Shown: one piece after another, positions 33,650 to 45,028 of the stretch | Layout of the letters: each line of letters starts with the position of its first letter | Position numbering within the stretch: the first letter of the stretch is position 1 | Origin: Corythucha ciliata | Lineage: Eukaryota; Arthropoda; Insecta; Hemiptera; Tingidae | Length of the DNA stretch: 64,000 nucleotides | Direction: 5' to 3' | Assembly: GCA_038030265.1 (NCBI GenBank) | Contig: CM075942.1 | Coordinates: 70,002,926-70,066,925 of the forward strand | The notes under the pieces: model-generated | What the model was told of the DNA's origin: nothing | Seen by the model: only the letters and a program-made list of their open reading frames with translations | The model's database searches: none | Position numbers and translations under genes: made by a program

Positions 33650-34190
33650 CCATGTGCTGAAATCAGGCCTAAACAACATCGACCAGCTTGACCGTGTTCA
33701 CCGAGCATTCCTGCGGTACCTGGGTTATAAGCTGGGCATCCCACGGGATAACATCAACTACGACGCTTTGAGTTCCCAGTTCCACCTCTTGCGACCAGCT
33801 GACCGACGATCTATCGCTGATATCAGTTTCCTTCATGGACTTTTTTCTGGCCGAATCGACGCTCCTTCCCTTCTCGCACAATTTGGCCTCAATGTACCTC
33901 GCCTCGCTTCCCGCTCGTCTGAACCATTTGCCGTTCCCTTCTCTTCCACGAACTACATGCGCCACCGACCATTCTGACCTTCTATCTTTACCTCTTGAAA
34001 CTGTGAAGAAAATCCTGAAGGACTTTTATTTAAATTCATACTCGAATATATGACCTGCCTTATTTCACCGAGCATAAGTACATTTTTCTTTTTTTTTTTC
34101 TCTCTGTTTTGTCCGATCGTTGTACACTTAATTGGGCTTGTCCCGTGTTGATGTAAATAAAATAAAAAATAAAAAAATAAAAAATAGAAC
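33650..34190 (+). pseudogene. 5'-truncated LINE (Jockey/CR1-like) C-terminal end with A-rich tail
   Basis: The frame at 33654-33977 reads LDRVHRAFLRYLGYKLGI, then RRSIADISFLHGLFSGRID and NVPRLASRSSEPFAVPF. This is the typical C-terminal tail behind the RT of Jockey/CR1-type LINEs. A shift near 33960 carries the last ~25 residues (DHSDLLSLPLETVKKIL). A 3' tail of AATAAAATAAAAAATAAA repeats runs to about 34188. The 5' truncation and simple tail fit target-primed reverse transcription. Confidence 0.75.
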
Positions 34191-34209
34191 GTTAATTCGC
34201 GGATACAAT

Positions 34210-36327
34210 CCCTAGTAGCAAAGGTACGTTTCAGAATCGTTTCTGAAACGTTGCATCGTTGCGTTCGCAATGATTAAATCTGAAACGTTTCTGAAACGTT
34301 GAAAATTGGTTGCGGGGGAAATATTAAATTTGTAACGTTTCTGAAACATGGAAAATACGTGGCAATAGAGACGTTTTGGTGTCATACGTTTTCAAAACAT
34401 ACCATAACCAACTGCGGATTCAGAGCCGACATACGGTCATTATTTGGCCGGCCAATCATAGGAATGATTATTTAATTATAACAAATGAGATTAAATTGAA
34501 GAAAATTTGTTAGTATTTGAAAAATTAATATTTTGTTGGAAAAACTCGTATACGGCTGGTCAATAAAAATTCAACACAAACCCGCCCACTGAGAACGACT
34601 ATTTGTTTAGTACCTAATTTCCTTGTGACAATTTATAGTGCCAAATTAAAGATTTATACAGGCTTTACTATTGCTATTTCTCATAATTTGCCACCCTAGT
34701 TAACTTCGGGGTTCAAATAATTGACCGTAGTTTTGTGGTACGGTTTGTGTTCTGCTCGTTTGATTTTGCTGAGGTATGTCCGGCAATATGAGTTATGTCG
34801 AACAATTTATTAATCGTTTCATGTGGTGTTTGCAGCTGAAATCAAAAAACTCAACTCAGTTGTTAAGTTCCTAAAACTTGAAGTCACGTCCCGTCTTGAT
34901 CGATACGAATCCTCAATCTTGAGTAATCCAGGTGGCTTGCCCTTTCACGTCGGTGCCGCCCAAGACGTAATGAACGATTTTGCTATTAAGTGTGAAGAAG
35001 ATCTATGAAATACTGAAAACAAATTGGTCCATAAAGATTTCTTCAGCAAAGTTGTCAGTCATTCTATATTTTAGTGTTCTACGTCGGGAATCTTCAACTA
35101 ATAGATTACTTTTACGTAGGTTTCAGCGATAGTATTTGGGGCCGAGGGAAAAATCGATCGCTAAAATTACAGCCAGTGGCTTGTAAATGGTGCTTGACGA
35201 CCGAGTTGCCATTCTGTACAGTTGGAAAGGCCAAAAAGATAAGAAAAAGTTCGACCATCTTTAGATTAGTAGCGTAGTGATTGGTAAAGTTCGTATTCAT
35301 CGTAGATCTTACTTTTAAATTAACGTGGACTTTATTTCAGATGCTGTCATTAAAAAAAAGTAAGCAAGAGATTGTCCGGAGCATTATATTATGGTTGGCT
35401 GAGGCCGCCAATCGCATGCAAAAGTAATTTATTGTCATCTTACAAGTACACATTTCAAGTATGTTTTAATCTTGCTTCAATTTGTTCAGAGCCAACTCTA
35501 AGGAAATGAATACCGTTTGAATTCGCCGTTCGCATTCGTCTTATGTTGAAACGTTTAATGAAAAACTTAGTGATGAAAGGCATTCATCTCAGCAGTTCCT
35601 TAATTCTGTGAAAAATGTATTTACCAACTTATATTTTTGCCCCACAGAAATCTTTGGATTCCAGTACAAGAGTTACTCCGGATCTAAAATTGTTGTTTTT
35701 TTTTTATTTTTCTTCCATGGCGAAGGGCGTTTACAACGTGTTTGATGAAGAGATTGATGTTAAAAGGTATTCATCTATACGGTTCCTTAATTCTGTGAAA
35801 AATTCATTTACCTACTTATTTTTGTTACCTACTTATGTTTTTGTCCCACAGAAATCTTTGGCGTCCAGTGCAAAAGTTCCCCTGCCTTGGATGAACCGAA
35901 ATAATTGTTTTTTAAATGTTTCTAATTTGTCAAATTAAAAGTCGGACCGCTTATTACTCGTTTTTATTTTTTTAATTATTAGCCAAACAGGCACGCAATG
36001 GAAACTAAACTGTATTTCGTAACGTCGTGTCTTCATAATTTCAGAAAAGTAAGGCAGCACATTTCAGAAGCACTTTCAACAAATTTCCAAAAGGTGTTAG
36101 TTCGAAACCATTGTATGGTTTTGGAAACGTTTCTGATTCATTTCTCTGTGGTGTCAGATTCGTGATAGAAACGTTTAATTTAACGTTTCAGACACATTTC
36201 TAAAGCGTGTTGTGCCAACATCAAAAAGCGGACATAGAAACGATTATGAAACGTTTTTGAAATGATTTCAGAAACCTTTCAGAAACAAAAATCAAAATGT
36301 TTCTGAAACGTATCTTTGCTACTAGGG
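34210..36327. mobile_element. Unclassified TIR element, 2.1 kb (CCCTAGTAGCAAAG ends)
   Basis: CCCTAGTAGCAAAGGTACGT at 34210 is matched by its inverted copy ending at 36327, and similarity extends about 27 bp. Subterminal regions are full of GTTTCTGAAACG-type palindromic motifs on both sides. Inside are exon-like pieces. One, at about 34837-35050, is preceded by TTTGCAG and encodes LDRYE...PGGLPFHVGAAQDVM, faintly like the DUF4806 domain often found near insect TEs. Others follow TTTATTTCAG and CCCCACAG. No transposase core is recognised and no target duplication is clear, so the superfamily is unknown. Confidence 0.65.
35578..35885 (+). repeat. Tandem duplication of an exon-like segment inside the TIR element
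   Basis: A ~90-bp segment (TTCCTTAATTCTGTGAAAAA ... CCCCACAGAAATCTTTGG) at 35590-35670 recurs about 200 bp later at 35780-35880. Each copy contains a pyrimidine tract plus CACAG and then a coding-like AAATCTTTGG, like a duplicated 3' splice site and exon. Confidence 0.55.
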
Positions 36328-36379
36328 TATATTTAATGTAGTCAGTGCCGGCCTTAGGCATTTGGCGCCGCCAGACGAA

Positions 36380-37400
36380 TCTTTCATCAGTACCCCCATG
36401 AAGTAGCCTTTAGGAGCCGCGATTTGGCTTTGTCTCCATTTTAACCGCGAATTATGTTTTTTTCCACATTTCAACGCTTCTTCTTAATTTTATCAGTGAA
36501 TTAGCGGTTTGTCTCCTTTTTATACGCGAATTAGCTATTTTTCTCTATTTTTGCCGTGAATTTGTGTTTTTCCTTATTTTAGCCACTTATGAGAGATTTT
36601 CCCCAATTTTCACCGTGAATTACCGCTTTTTCCCCATTTTTTCACGGATTAGCGATTTTGTTAGCTTTCTGCAGCCACGGAGCTATCTTCAGAAGCCGCG
36701 AATTGGCGTTTCCTCAACTTTAACCGCGGATCATCGTATTGTCCACACGTCAGTGCTTCTTCTCTAAATTCACTTTGATCGGTTAATTAGCAATTTTTCC
36801 CGATTTTAGCGGCAAATTATAGTTGAACCACATTCTAATGGAACCTAAAAATCAATAAAACCATGAGAGAGCTTGGTTCAACTATAATAATTTTTTTCAC
36901 TTTTGCCGTAATTAGCTATTTTTCTCCATTTTAGCTGCGACTTGGCGATTTTATTCGTGAATTAGCACCTGTTAATAATTTAACCCCCCCCCCCATTAGC
37001 TAAGTATTTTTCTTAATTTTAGCTGTTATTTAGCGTTTTTTCTTTACTTGTGTAAGCACAGAAAAATGGCTGATTCACGGCTGAAAATGAGAAAATTCTC
37101 TGATTCTCTCAATGATCTCAGTTTCAGACGTGAATTAACCATTTTTCTCAATTCCATCCCCAAATTAGCTCCTGGAGGTTGCATCGAGAAACCTCGAATT
37201 CTTCTAATATTTGCACTTTCCGAACTTTTACCCACTTCCACTTACCCTAAGTACACCAGATTAGTGCACCTACTCAATTTTAGCCGCTATAAGACCTACA
37301 AAACCTGGGGATCAGCGCATTTTTTCTATTTCAGGCGTAAAGTTGTTCCGGGAGGCGCGATTAGTGCATTTCGCTTGACCTCTGAATAAAGTCGTTATTT
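36380..37400 (+). repeat. 29-31 bp minisatellite family, block A (forward)
   Basis: Degenerate units near TTTTCTCAATTTTAGCCGCG followed by AATTAGCGA. Units vary by indels. Same family as blocks at 37850, 43140, 56200, 59280 and 63120. Confidence 0.8.
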
Positions 37401-37594
37401 GTACAAAGGCAATCTCATTCTCTTGACGAAAGAAACACTTCTTAGCAAAAATTCTTGGGTATTTCCTAACATCACGTCACAGAGTGAAACGAAAATACAT
37501 TTCCGTTACTGCTGGTACAGCTTTAGTGCGAAACTCGCGGGTAAAGTGGCGCTTTCCTCACTCACACTGAATACCATTTGCATAATATGAAATT

Positions 37595-37812
37595 CAGCCC
37601 CGGAGCCGTTCGTTTCCATTCGTCTCTTTTATTGTGATCAATACTGTTTTGAAAGGTTCCTTGACTCATGGAAGATTCAAGGAACGTTCATAAATACAGG
37701 CCCTAGGTCATTACTTGTGAATATTCCTTGAAGTTTCCTTGATTCAAGAACCTTTCAAAACAGTTTTGATCACAATAAAAAATACGAGTGGAAACGAACG
37801 GCTCCCGGCCTA
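37595..37812. repeat. Foldback MITE, ~218 bp
   Basis: Arms beginning GGAGCCGTTCGTTTCCA and ending in its inverted copy TGGAAACGAACGGCTCC enclose inverted GTTTTGAAAGGTTC and TTGTGATCA segments. It sits between forward block A and reverse block B of the 29-bp family. Confidence 0.8.
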
Positions 37813-37849
37813 AAAGCAAAAAAGCTAAAATAGCTAAAAGCAAGCGAAG

Positions 37850-38560
37850 CAAATCTCTAAGCCGGAGCTGAAATTAAGAAAAGTTGCTAATTCATGGATG
37901 CAATTGAGAAAAATCGCTAATTAGCGGCTGAAATAAAGAAAAATACGAACTCACTGCAAAATTCAGATAAATCGCTATAACTCACGGCTAATAAGGGTGA
38001 AAACTTGCAGAAATGACCAAAATTGCTAATTAGCGGCTAAAATAGAGAAAACTTGCTAATTTATCAATAAAATTGACTAATTCGTGGATTAAGCAGAGAA
38101 AACGTCAATTCGCGGCTTCTGATCGTAACTTCGTGCCAGAAAGTGAAAAAAATCGCTAATCCGCGGCCAAATTTCAGAAAAAGCGTTGGGTAGTTCGCGG
38201 GGAAAATTGGGGGAACTTTTAATTCGTTGATGAAACGTAGAAAAATCCCTAATTAGCTGATGGACTGATGAAAAACGCTAATTTGCGGCTGAAGTCAGGA
38301 AAAAATGGATGTTTACGGCGTTAAATTGAAAACATTTGCTATATTCCCCGGATTGAATAGAGCAAATGGCAAGTCGCGGTTTCTTGAGACAACTTCGTGG
38401 CTAAAATTAGAAAATTTAGCCCTAATTCACGGGTAATAATCACATGGCTCATTAGCGGCTCAAATCAGAAAAAGCACGAATTCTTTGCAAGGAAAATCGC
38501 TAAAATGGAGATAAATCGCTAATTCGCGGCTAAAATGGAGACAAATCGTTAAATCAAGAA
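37850..38560 (-). repeat. 29-31 bp minisatellite family, block B (reverse)
   Basis: Units near AATCGCTAATTCGCGGCTAA followed by AATGGAGA, the reverse complement of block A. Blocks A and B flank the 37595-37812 foldback. Confidence 0.8.
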
Positions 38561-40427
38561 TTGACAGCTTTTATCCATTAGAAGGCTACACCGATCGTTT
38601 AACCGGCAAAAGTGGAAGTTCTTCGTGGAACATATTGTCCCTTTTTATGTGAGCACAGTCAGTTTCTGGGATGAAATTCGCTTTCTTCACAGAATAGAGT
38701 AAACTCATGAAATCGCGTCTTTTAATGCGCTAATTTTACTTGAAAACTTAACCACTTGGATAAAAAACTATACCACTTATCCATAATCCGGCTTGTTCCA
38801 GCTTGTTCAATTCAAACAAGGCATTTGAGTCTCAAAAAGTATCAAATGTGACTATTAAAAATTGCATAAAGAAAACCTTTTATTATTATACTCCTTTAAT
38901 TACCTTCCTGTGCCTACTGGAGGGGAATTAGACCCCCAACTGTGATGGATATTTACACCATGCAGGGTGGGTTTATCAATCACCGGATTTCTCATGTAAT
39001 AGCTCGGAGAACTTTGCATTACTGTTTACCAAAAGGCCCATAGCAACCAGACTTATCCCAGCTTTGTCTGAAGAATAAGTGCTTGTTGGGGAAAATTACG
39101 TAATATTTGGTTAAGGACAGTATGTTTTTGGGGTTGAACAACCCTTCTTAACCGGAAATTCGCAAAGATATTTGAAAACTTATTGAGTTTTTCATTTGCA
39201 CAATATTCTGCATAGGGTAGGGGGATTTTTCCATCATTCATCAAGGACGAGAGGAAAAATCTCTCTCGCAGCGCGAAATTCCCGGTAAATGGAAAACGGC
39301 ATCATTTTCTCACCGCGAGTTCTTTCATTTTATCTCAATTATTTCTCGATGGTGAGTTTAATTGTTAATAGTCGGTAGTAATACCAACTAATATTTCAAA
39401 GAAATGAACTTTAAAAATCAAAAAACTCATAAAAAAGAAAAAAAACTGCGTTTTCTCATAAGAGCCCATGGAAAATCTACCGCTCTTCTTACTTCGGTGG
39501 GGCCGCCACCAGAGCGCATTTGGTTAATCTGAATCGCCAATGGGCTAAGTGCAAAGCGACAGTCCTGCAGACTAGCGGCAGACTAGCGCAATACTTGTTC
39601 TAACTTCAGTTCGCTCTCCTCTATTGAATCCCTACGAAGAACGTGCTCTGACTTTCGTTTAAAGGACGCTTTCAAGCTTTTCCTTCAATTAAAACGGTGC
39701 AGCGCCGTGTTGTGGGTTAAATTATTCGTCTGATAAATATAAAGGCCTACAATTTACGGTTTTCCCAATAAATCTTACGAAAAAGAGAGACCGGGTGAAG
39801 TGGATCCTGGCCGTCAACAGGAAAAGCCAGTTAGAGCAATTCAGTAATTTTCTACTGAAGCACTTTATGTATTTTCTAGCAGGAATGCACTAGCCGAAAC
39901 TCTCGTCCCCCCTTTTTCAATTGTTTTCCACTTACTCTCAAAAATTTCTGGCTTATTCCCGCAGAGTTGCCGAAGGGCGGAGCTAACAGGTCTCTGTTTT
40001 CGTTAGAGAAGAAAAAAGAGTACATGTGGCAGAAAACTTTGATTTGCCGACGTTTTTATTTTACATGCCCACAGATTGGTTCAGAATTTTAAAAAATTGG
40101 GGGGAGGGGCAAATGCACTTGGGCGTGCATAATGCACATAGTTCTCCTCTTCCTATTTATAGCCTTTGGAAAAGAAGGGTGTCAGGAAACAATAATTAAA
40201 CTTTAATTTTCTTCAAAAACTCTTTGAGATGACATTATTTAACCCTGTAATAAGGGCTCTGACTTTGGCGGACTCGACATGGCCGGGTGCGGGCCCACTG
40301 ATTAATAATAATAAGCCTATGGAAACGTACATATTTTAATTAATGTGTACCTATGTAGCCTAATACACCTATTTTTAATTGCAAATATCTTCGCGTTTCT
40401 CGTTCTTTACATTTCAAAATAAATCAT
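38561..40427. other. Unrecognised stretch
   Basis: No gene, RNA or clear tandem repeat. Small inverted segments (for example GCCCATGG near 39468 and CCAATGGGC near 39537) hint at another decayed MITE. Confidence 0.35.
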
Positions 40428-40737
40428 GATTATTATTCTTTTTTTTATTTATACCAGCAATTAATTAATTAATTGAAATTTAGACTTTAGACGACCCTTG
40501 TCTTGGGACTTTTTGAGTTCCGAGAAAAAATTGCTCCCAAGGTGGGATTCGAACCCACGACCTCCTAGTTTCGCGCCAGGCGCTCTGCCACTGAGCTAGC
40601 CTGAGAGGCTCACGCTAAGAGCCGAAACCCACCAGAGAGAAACTCCCTCCCGGAACTCAATCGCACCCATCGGGTCAGTGCACGTTTAACATTACTATTA
40701 TTCTTTTTTTTATATGTCCCGGCAATTAATTAATTAA
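40428..40737. mobile_element. tRNA-core element, first copy (reverse orientation)
   Basis: Starts with a ~60-bp segment (CAATTAATTAATTAATTGAAATTTAGAC...GACCCTTGTCTTGGGACTTT) that recurs at 40697-40775. It holds the tRNA-like core on the minus strand and ends in the second copy of that segment. Confidence 0.5.
40535..40609 (-). tRNA. tRNA-like sequence (pseudo-tRNA or SINE head)
   Basis: On the minus strand, TAGCTCAGTGG matches the Pol III A-box consensus and GGTTCGAATCC the B-box consensus. The D-arm (GCTC...GAGC), anticodon stem (CCTGG/CTAGG with one G-T pair) and T-arm (GTGGG/CCCAC) fold. The anticodon loop is CGCGAAA, so the base before the anticodon is G and not the invariant U, and the acceptor stem pairs poorly. 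I read it as a degenerate tRNA-derived module, not a working tRNA. Confidence 0.45.
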
Positions 40738-41040
40738 TTGAAATTTAGACGACCCTTGTCTTGGGACTTTTCAAGGGATTACTCCCCCCTCACCACACGA
40801 GTGCAGTGGCAGAGCGCCTGGCGCGAAACTAGGGGGTCGTGGGTTCGAATCCCACCTTGGGAGCAATTTTTTCTCGGAACTCAAAACAAGTAAAAATAGT
40901 AAGTATTTAACTTCAATAAAGTTTAATTCTTTATTTTCAGCCTCCCCACCCCCTCGAATTCACAGGCGTGACTAGGGTGGTGCGGTGAGGGGGGAGTAAT
41001 CCCTTGAAAAGTCCCAAGACAAGGGTCGTCTAAATTTCAA
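40738..41040. mobile_element. Palindromic MITE with ~60-bp TIRs carrying a tRNA-like core
   Basis: Arms 40738-40797 and 40981-41040 are inverted copies (TTGAAATTTAGACGACCCTT ... TTACTCCCCCCTCACCNCA), nearly perfect over about 60 bp. They are flanked by ATTAAT on both sides. The interior holds a second tRNA-like core on the plus strand (40797-40863), with an intact B-box GGTTCGAATCC and an A-box lacking its first T. Confidence 0.75.
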
Positions 41041-41130
41041 TTAATAAATCATGTTTGACATCTTATACTGGCCCTTTGTTAAATTTCTAAATCGCACAGC
41101 TAGGAATGCATAATAGACCAATCCCAGATC

Positions 41131-41240
41131 CAGTGGCGGATCCAGCACTTTATAAATGGGGGAGGGGGCAAATCTAAAATGTTCTCTTCACTGTGGGGGG
41201 GGGGGGATTGCACACCACCAGTGAAAAAGGAAGATATAAT
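41131..41240. mobile_element. hAT-like terminal sequence (CAGTGGCGGATCCAGC)
   Basis: Same terminal class as at 1911. A G-rich block follows (GGGGGGGGGGATTGC at about 41200). The partner end was not identified. Confidence 0.4.
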
Positions 41241-41460
41241 AGGAGCCACTTTTCCTGATATTTCCGGTTTCTTTTCCCGGAAGAATGGAATCAAAATCCC
41301 GTGGGGAGTAGAGGGGGGTCATGCTTAAACTATGTTGAGTATTTCTCAAAAATATGTTCAACCTGATCGCAAACAGACAATTTCGGGCTTGAAACATCTG
41401 CCACTTTTTTTTTTTTTTTTTAAATGCCTACTTTGATCAAAAAACTTAATTGTGTAAACC

Positions 41461-41860
41461 CCTTTTACACGAGTAAGGCCCGTATCCATAGTCGCTACTT
41501 AAGTTAAAATTCTCCTAAGTAAAAGTCAATCCAGTTTTTGTTGGTATTAAATCATCTGTTTTGACGCCCACTTAAGGAAATTTAGGTTTAAAGGCCCGTT
41601 CACAAGCTCTATGTTTACGTTCTGTGGAGTCTGTGCAGCCAAACAAATTTATCCCTCGAAAAATGAAGCATTTTTGTAGGTTGCATAGACACCACACAAC
41701 ACAAACATAGAGCTTGTGAACGGGCCTTAAAAAATGTCTATGAATATGGGCCTAAGTTTTTTAATCATAGTAGCCATTTTAAGAAAAATTTACAGAATTT
41801 ACATCTGTAAATATGTTCAATGAACATATTTTTGAACAAAAAACTTACTCGTGTAAAAGG
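41461..41860. mobile_element. Three concentrically nested inverted-repeat elements
   Basis: Outermost arms: CCTTTTACACGAGTAAG at 41461-41477 and its exact inverse at 41844-41860. Middle arms: GGCCCGTATCCATAG at 41478-41492 against 41738-41752 (two mismatches). Innermost: a MITE at 41593-41726 with ~45-bp arms starting GGCCCGTTCACAAGCTC, flanked on both sides by TTAAA. The order suggests successive insertion of one MITE into another. Confidence 0.75.
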
Positions 41861-41884
41861 GACCCAGGGTGCCTATTCTCTAAC

Positions 41885-41993
41885 AAAAAAGCAATATGTT
41901 TTTCGAAACAATGTTTCTATTTTATTCATTTTCTTCAAACAAATGAATGAAATAGAATTATTGCTATGAAAAACATATTGCTTTTTTGCTGGC
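41885..41993. repeat. Foldback, ~45-bp arms
   Basis: AAAAAGCAATATGTTTTTCG at the left is mirrored by CATATTGCTTTTTTG at the right, with further pairing through ATTTTATTCATTT and AAATGAATGAAAT around a short loop. Confidence 0.7.
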
Positions 41994-42617
41994 ATTTCTT
42001 AAATTTTTTTAATGATTTGAATGAAATGAAGTGAAGTATGGCATCAAATACGAACCCTGAAAAATTACAAAATTGGCCTGAGGGTGGAAATGAATGGACT
42101 AATAATTATTATAAAAATTCAAGTTCGCAGTTCGACGATAGGACGTCGATGGGCCAAGAATTAATTTTTTCTTGTCTCTTCTAGCTACACGTGTCACTTC
42201 AAAATATTTTTTTCATAAAATATATGTACCTAAAAAGTTGGCAAAAATCATGAGAGGCCATCCCATTAATTATACAGTTAAAAAACGGGAAATTACAAAG
42301 CGACTCACGCATTTTCACTTAGAATACCATGAAAAGTGAAGAGAAAGTCGGAACAAGAATCGCACGGTTTGAAACCTAGAGCGCTCTCATTTTAAACTTT
42401 GCACTAAGCCCATAGGAATCTACTGATGAGGAATGAGTCGTGAATGATTTTCTGTTCGTCATACCTCGACGTTTTAGGTTAAGGAGATATCTGAGGTATC
42501 ACCCCGATGAGGGACTTAAAATTGCTGAAGTTCCCATGTCTTGGGGGTTTAATCCCCGTGCCACGAAGGTAACTCATTACATCAACTACACCAGTTTCGA
42601 GTGAATGTGCATATAGG

Positions 42618-45020
42618 CAGGGCTGGGCAGTAATTGAATTACACGTAATTGAATTACGTACTAATTCAATTACAATTTAGTAATTATTGGTAATTTGTTA
42701 TTGATAACAACACGCCATTGTAATTGATAATTTGTAATTAAAAGCACTTTTTCGAAGTAATTTGTAATTAACAATTACCAATTACATTTCCATCTTCAGA
42801 GCCAATATTACTTCGAAAACTCAGCGAATACTATTTCGCGCCTTACTTGGAGCTTTTGGAGGAGTTTTTGCATGAAATTCTCTGAAAAAAAAAGTTTCAA
42901 AGCAATTATGACACGAGCGATATCCTCGAGCTTAGGGTTGCCAATTTGAAATTTGAGAAAAACGGTACAAAAGTTTCAAAGATCAAAACCCCAAACCAGT
43001 GGCGTAAGTAGGAATGGTGGGGGGGGAAGGATCAGATTGAAATCTCGTAAGGTTGAAAGGAGGCGGGTAATTTCTTATTTTAGTCATCATTCCACCCAGC
43101 CAGCACACTCTTGAATCTGGACATCTTGCTGGCCTCATCATAGCCTCAATCTCTAAGTTAGGGGCGATTTTTGGACTCTACCCGCAAATTAGCGCTTTTT
43201 CGGCCGAGTGTATCGTTCTTCTCAATTTCATCCTCAGATTAGCGGTTTTGCCCCACCCCCTCCCATAGCCATGAATTGGCGTATTTCTCAACTTTAGCAG
43301 CAAAGTATCGTTTTTATCCCGTGAGTGATGTTTCTTAATTATCCACGAGTTTTGGCGTTTTCCTCAATTTAGCAGCATATTACCGATTTTTTAATTTTTT
43401 TTTACCACGGGATTAGCACTTTTCTCAGTTTAGCTGGAAATTAACGTTTTTCTCAAGGGTTTTCCACAATATTAGCCGCAAAATAGGGGGACTTTTCACG
43501 AATTACGATGTTTTTGTTTCACCATACGCAATGCATGAGCGATTTTCCTCAGTTTACTCGGGAATTAGCGGTTTCTTCACCTATTGCCACAAATTGGCTT
43601 TTTTTTCCAATTTCAGCATGAAAAGCTGCCTTCAGAATTCGCAAATTGGCGTGCATTCAGTTTTTGGTGCAAATAATAATTTTTCTCAATTTCAACCGCG
43701 AATTAGCGCTTTTTTAAAATTGTAGCGGCGACGCGACGTGTCGTGACGTTTCAAACCTGTGAATTAGCGAATTTTCTCAATTTCAGTCACAAATTGGCGT
43801 CTGGCGCAATTTCAGCTGTAAATTGGCGATTTTTCCCATTCTTAGCCGCGAATTAACAATTTTCTCAATTTTTATGCTTAAAATTAATCTTTCTCTTAAT
43901 TTTGACCAGGCTGATTATTTTATTTTCTAAATATTACCCGCAAATTAGCGGGTTTTCACATTATACCACCGCATTAGCAATTTTATAAAACTTTTAGAGA
44001 AATAGATTATTGCTTCTTTTCAGTTCTAGCCGTGAATTAGCGTAATTTTTAACATTGTACTATATCCATGCATGAATTTGCCATTTTTCTGATTTTAGCC
44101 ACAAAAATGCCTTCAGAAGTTACGAATTTAAATTATAAATGTACATTTTTTTATTCAAACCAAAAAATGTATTGATGTGGTGATTTTTTCAATTTTTGCC
44201 GCGAATTAGTGGTTTTGTTCATTTTGTATCCGCGAATTAACGTTTTTCCATAACTCTATATCTGCAAATTGCAAATTAGCGATTTTCCCCAATTTCAGTG
44301 TGAAATAGCGTTTTGTGCTAATTTTGCGTCCATTCAGCATCCTATTCCCTTTTTCATACGCGAATGGGCGATTTTACGCCATTTTAGTTGTAAATTTGCC
44401 ATTTTTGGCCAATTTTAACCTGAAAGCGTCTTTTATTTGTCAGTATTATAGCGTGTTTTCTCAACTTTACACAAAACGTTTTGCGTTGATTTTCACAATT
44501 TATTCGTAGAATGGCCTCCATGTACCGGGAATCAGCGTAATCGAACGTCAAAGGATGTTGCATCGCGAGACCACGAATCTGCCATTAGCGAATTAGCCAA
44601 ATTAGCAAACCATGACTATCCGGGGTTCCCCGTGACAGTTCGCAGGCTGGGAAGTGGGACAAAATTAGCCAAATTAGCAAATTTGACCCCGGAAATTTCG
44701 CAACCCTACTCATGCGACGCGTTTGGCATCTTGGGGCTATGCTGTTCCTGTTTCCTATCTCAAAGATCTGTTCTGACGTTCGATTGTTGGCTGGACGCAC
44801 TAAAAAAATGACAGTGAACAAGAGCAAGACGCTTGCGTGTTCCACAAATCCAGCTCTTGGGTAATTGGTAATTGAAAAAGTAATTCAATTACAGTAATTG
44901 TAATTTATAATTATTCGTGGAAGTGAAAAGTAATTGGTAATTTGTAATTAATCCGCTTTTTTGGAAGTAAATTGTAATTTGTAATTAATTACTCAAAAAG
45001 CTGTAATTTGCCCACCCCTG
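42618..45020. mobile_element. hAT-like non-autonomous element with perfect 8-bp target duplication
   Basis: CAGGGCTGGGCAGTAATTG at 42618 is matched by the inverted CAGGGGTGGGCAAATTACAG end at 45020. CATATAGG flanks both sides exactly (42610-42617 and 45021-45028). Subterminal regions on both sides are packed with AATTGAATTAC/GTAATTGGTAATT motifs, a common layout for hAT transposase binding sites. It has no transposase; its middle is minisatellite block C. Confidence 0.88.
43140..44600 (+). repeat. 29-31 bp minisatellite family, block C (forward), inside a hAT-like element
   Basis: Roughly 45 degenerate units near TTTTCTCAATTTTAGCCGCG followed by AATTAGCG. Contained within the TIRs of 42618-45020. 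Confidence 0.8.
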
Positions 45021-45028
45021 CATATAGG

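Noticed and set aside
40535..40609. Functional tRNA gene (anticodon CGA)
   Set aside because: U33 is replaced by G, the acceptor stem does not pair, and the sequence recurs inside a transposon-like palindrome.
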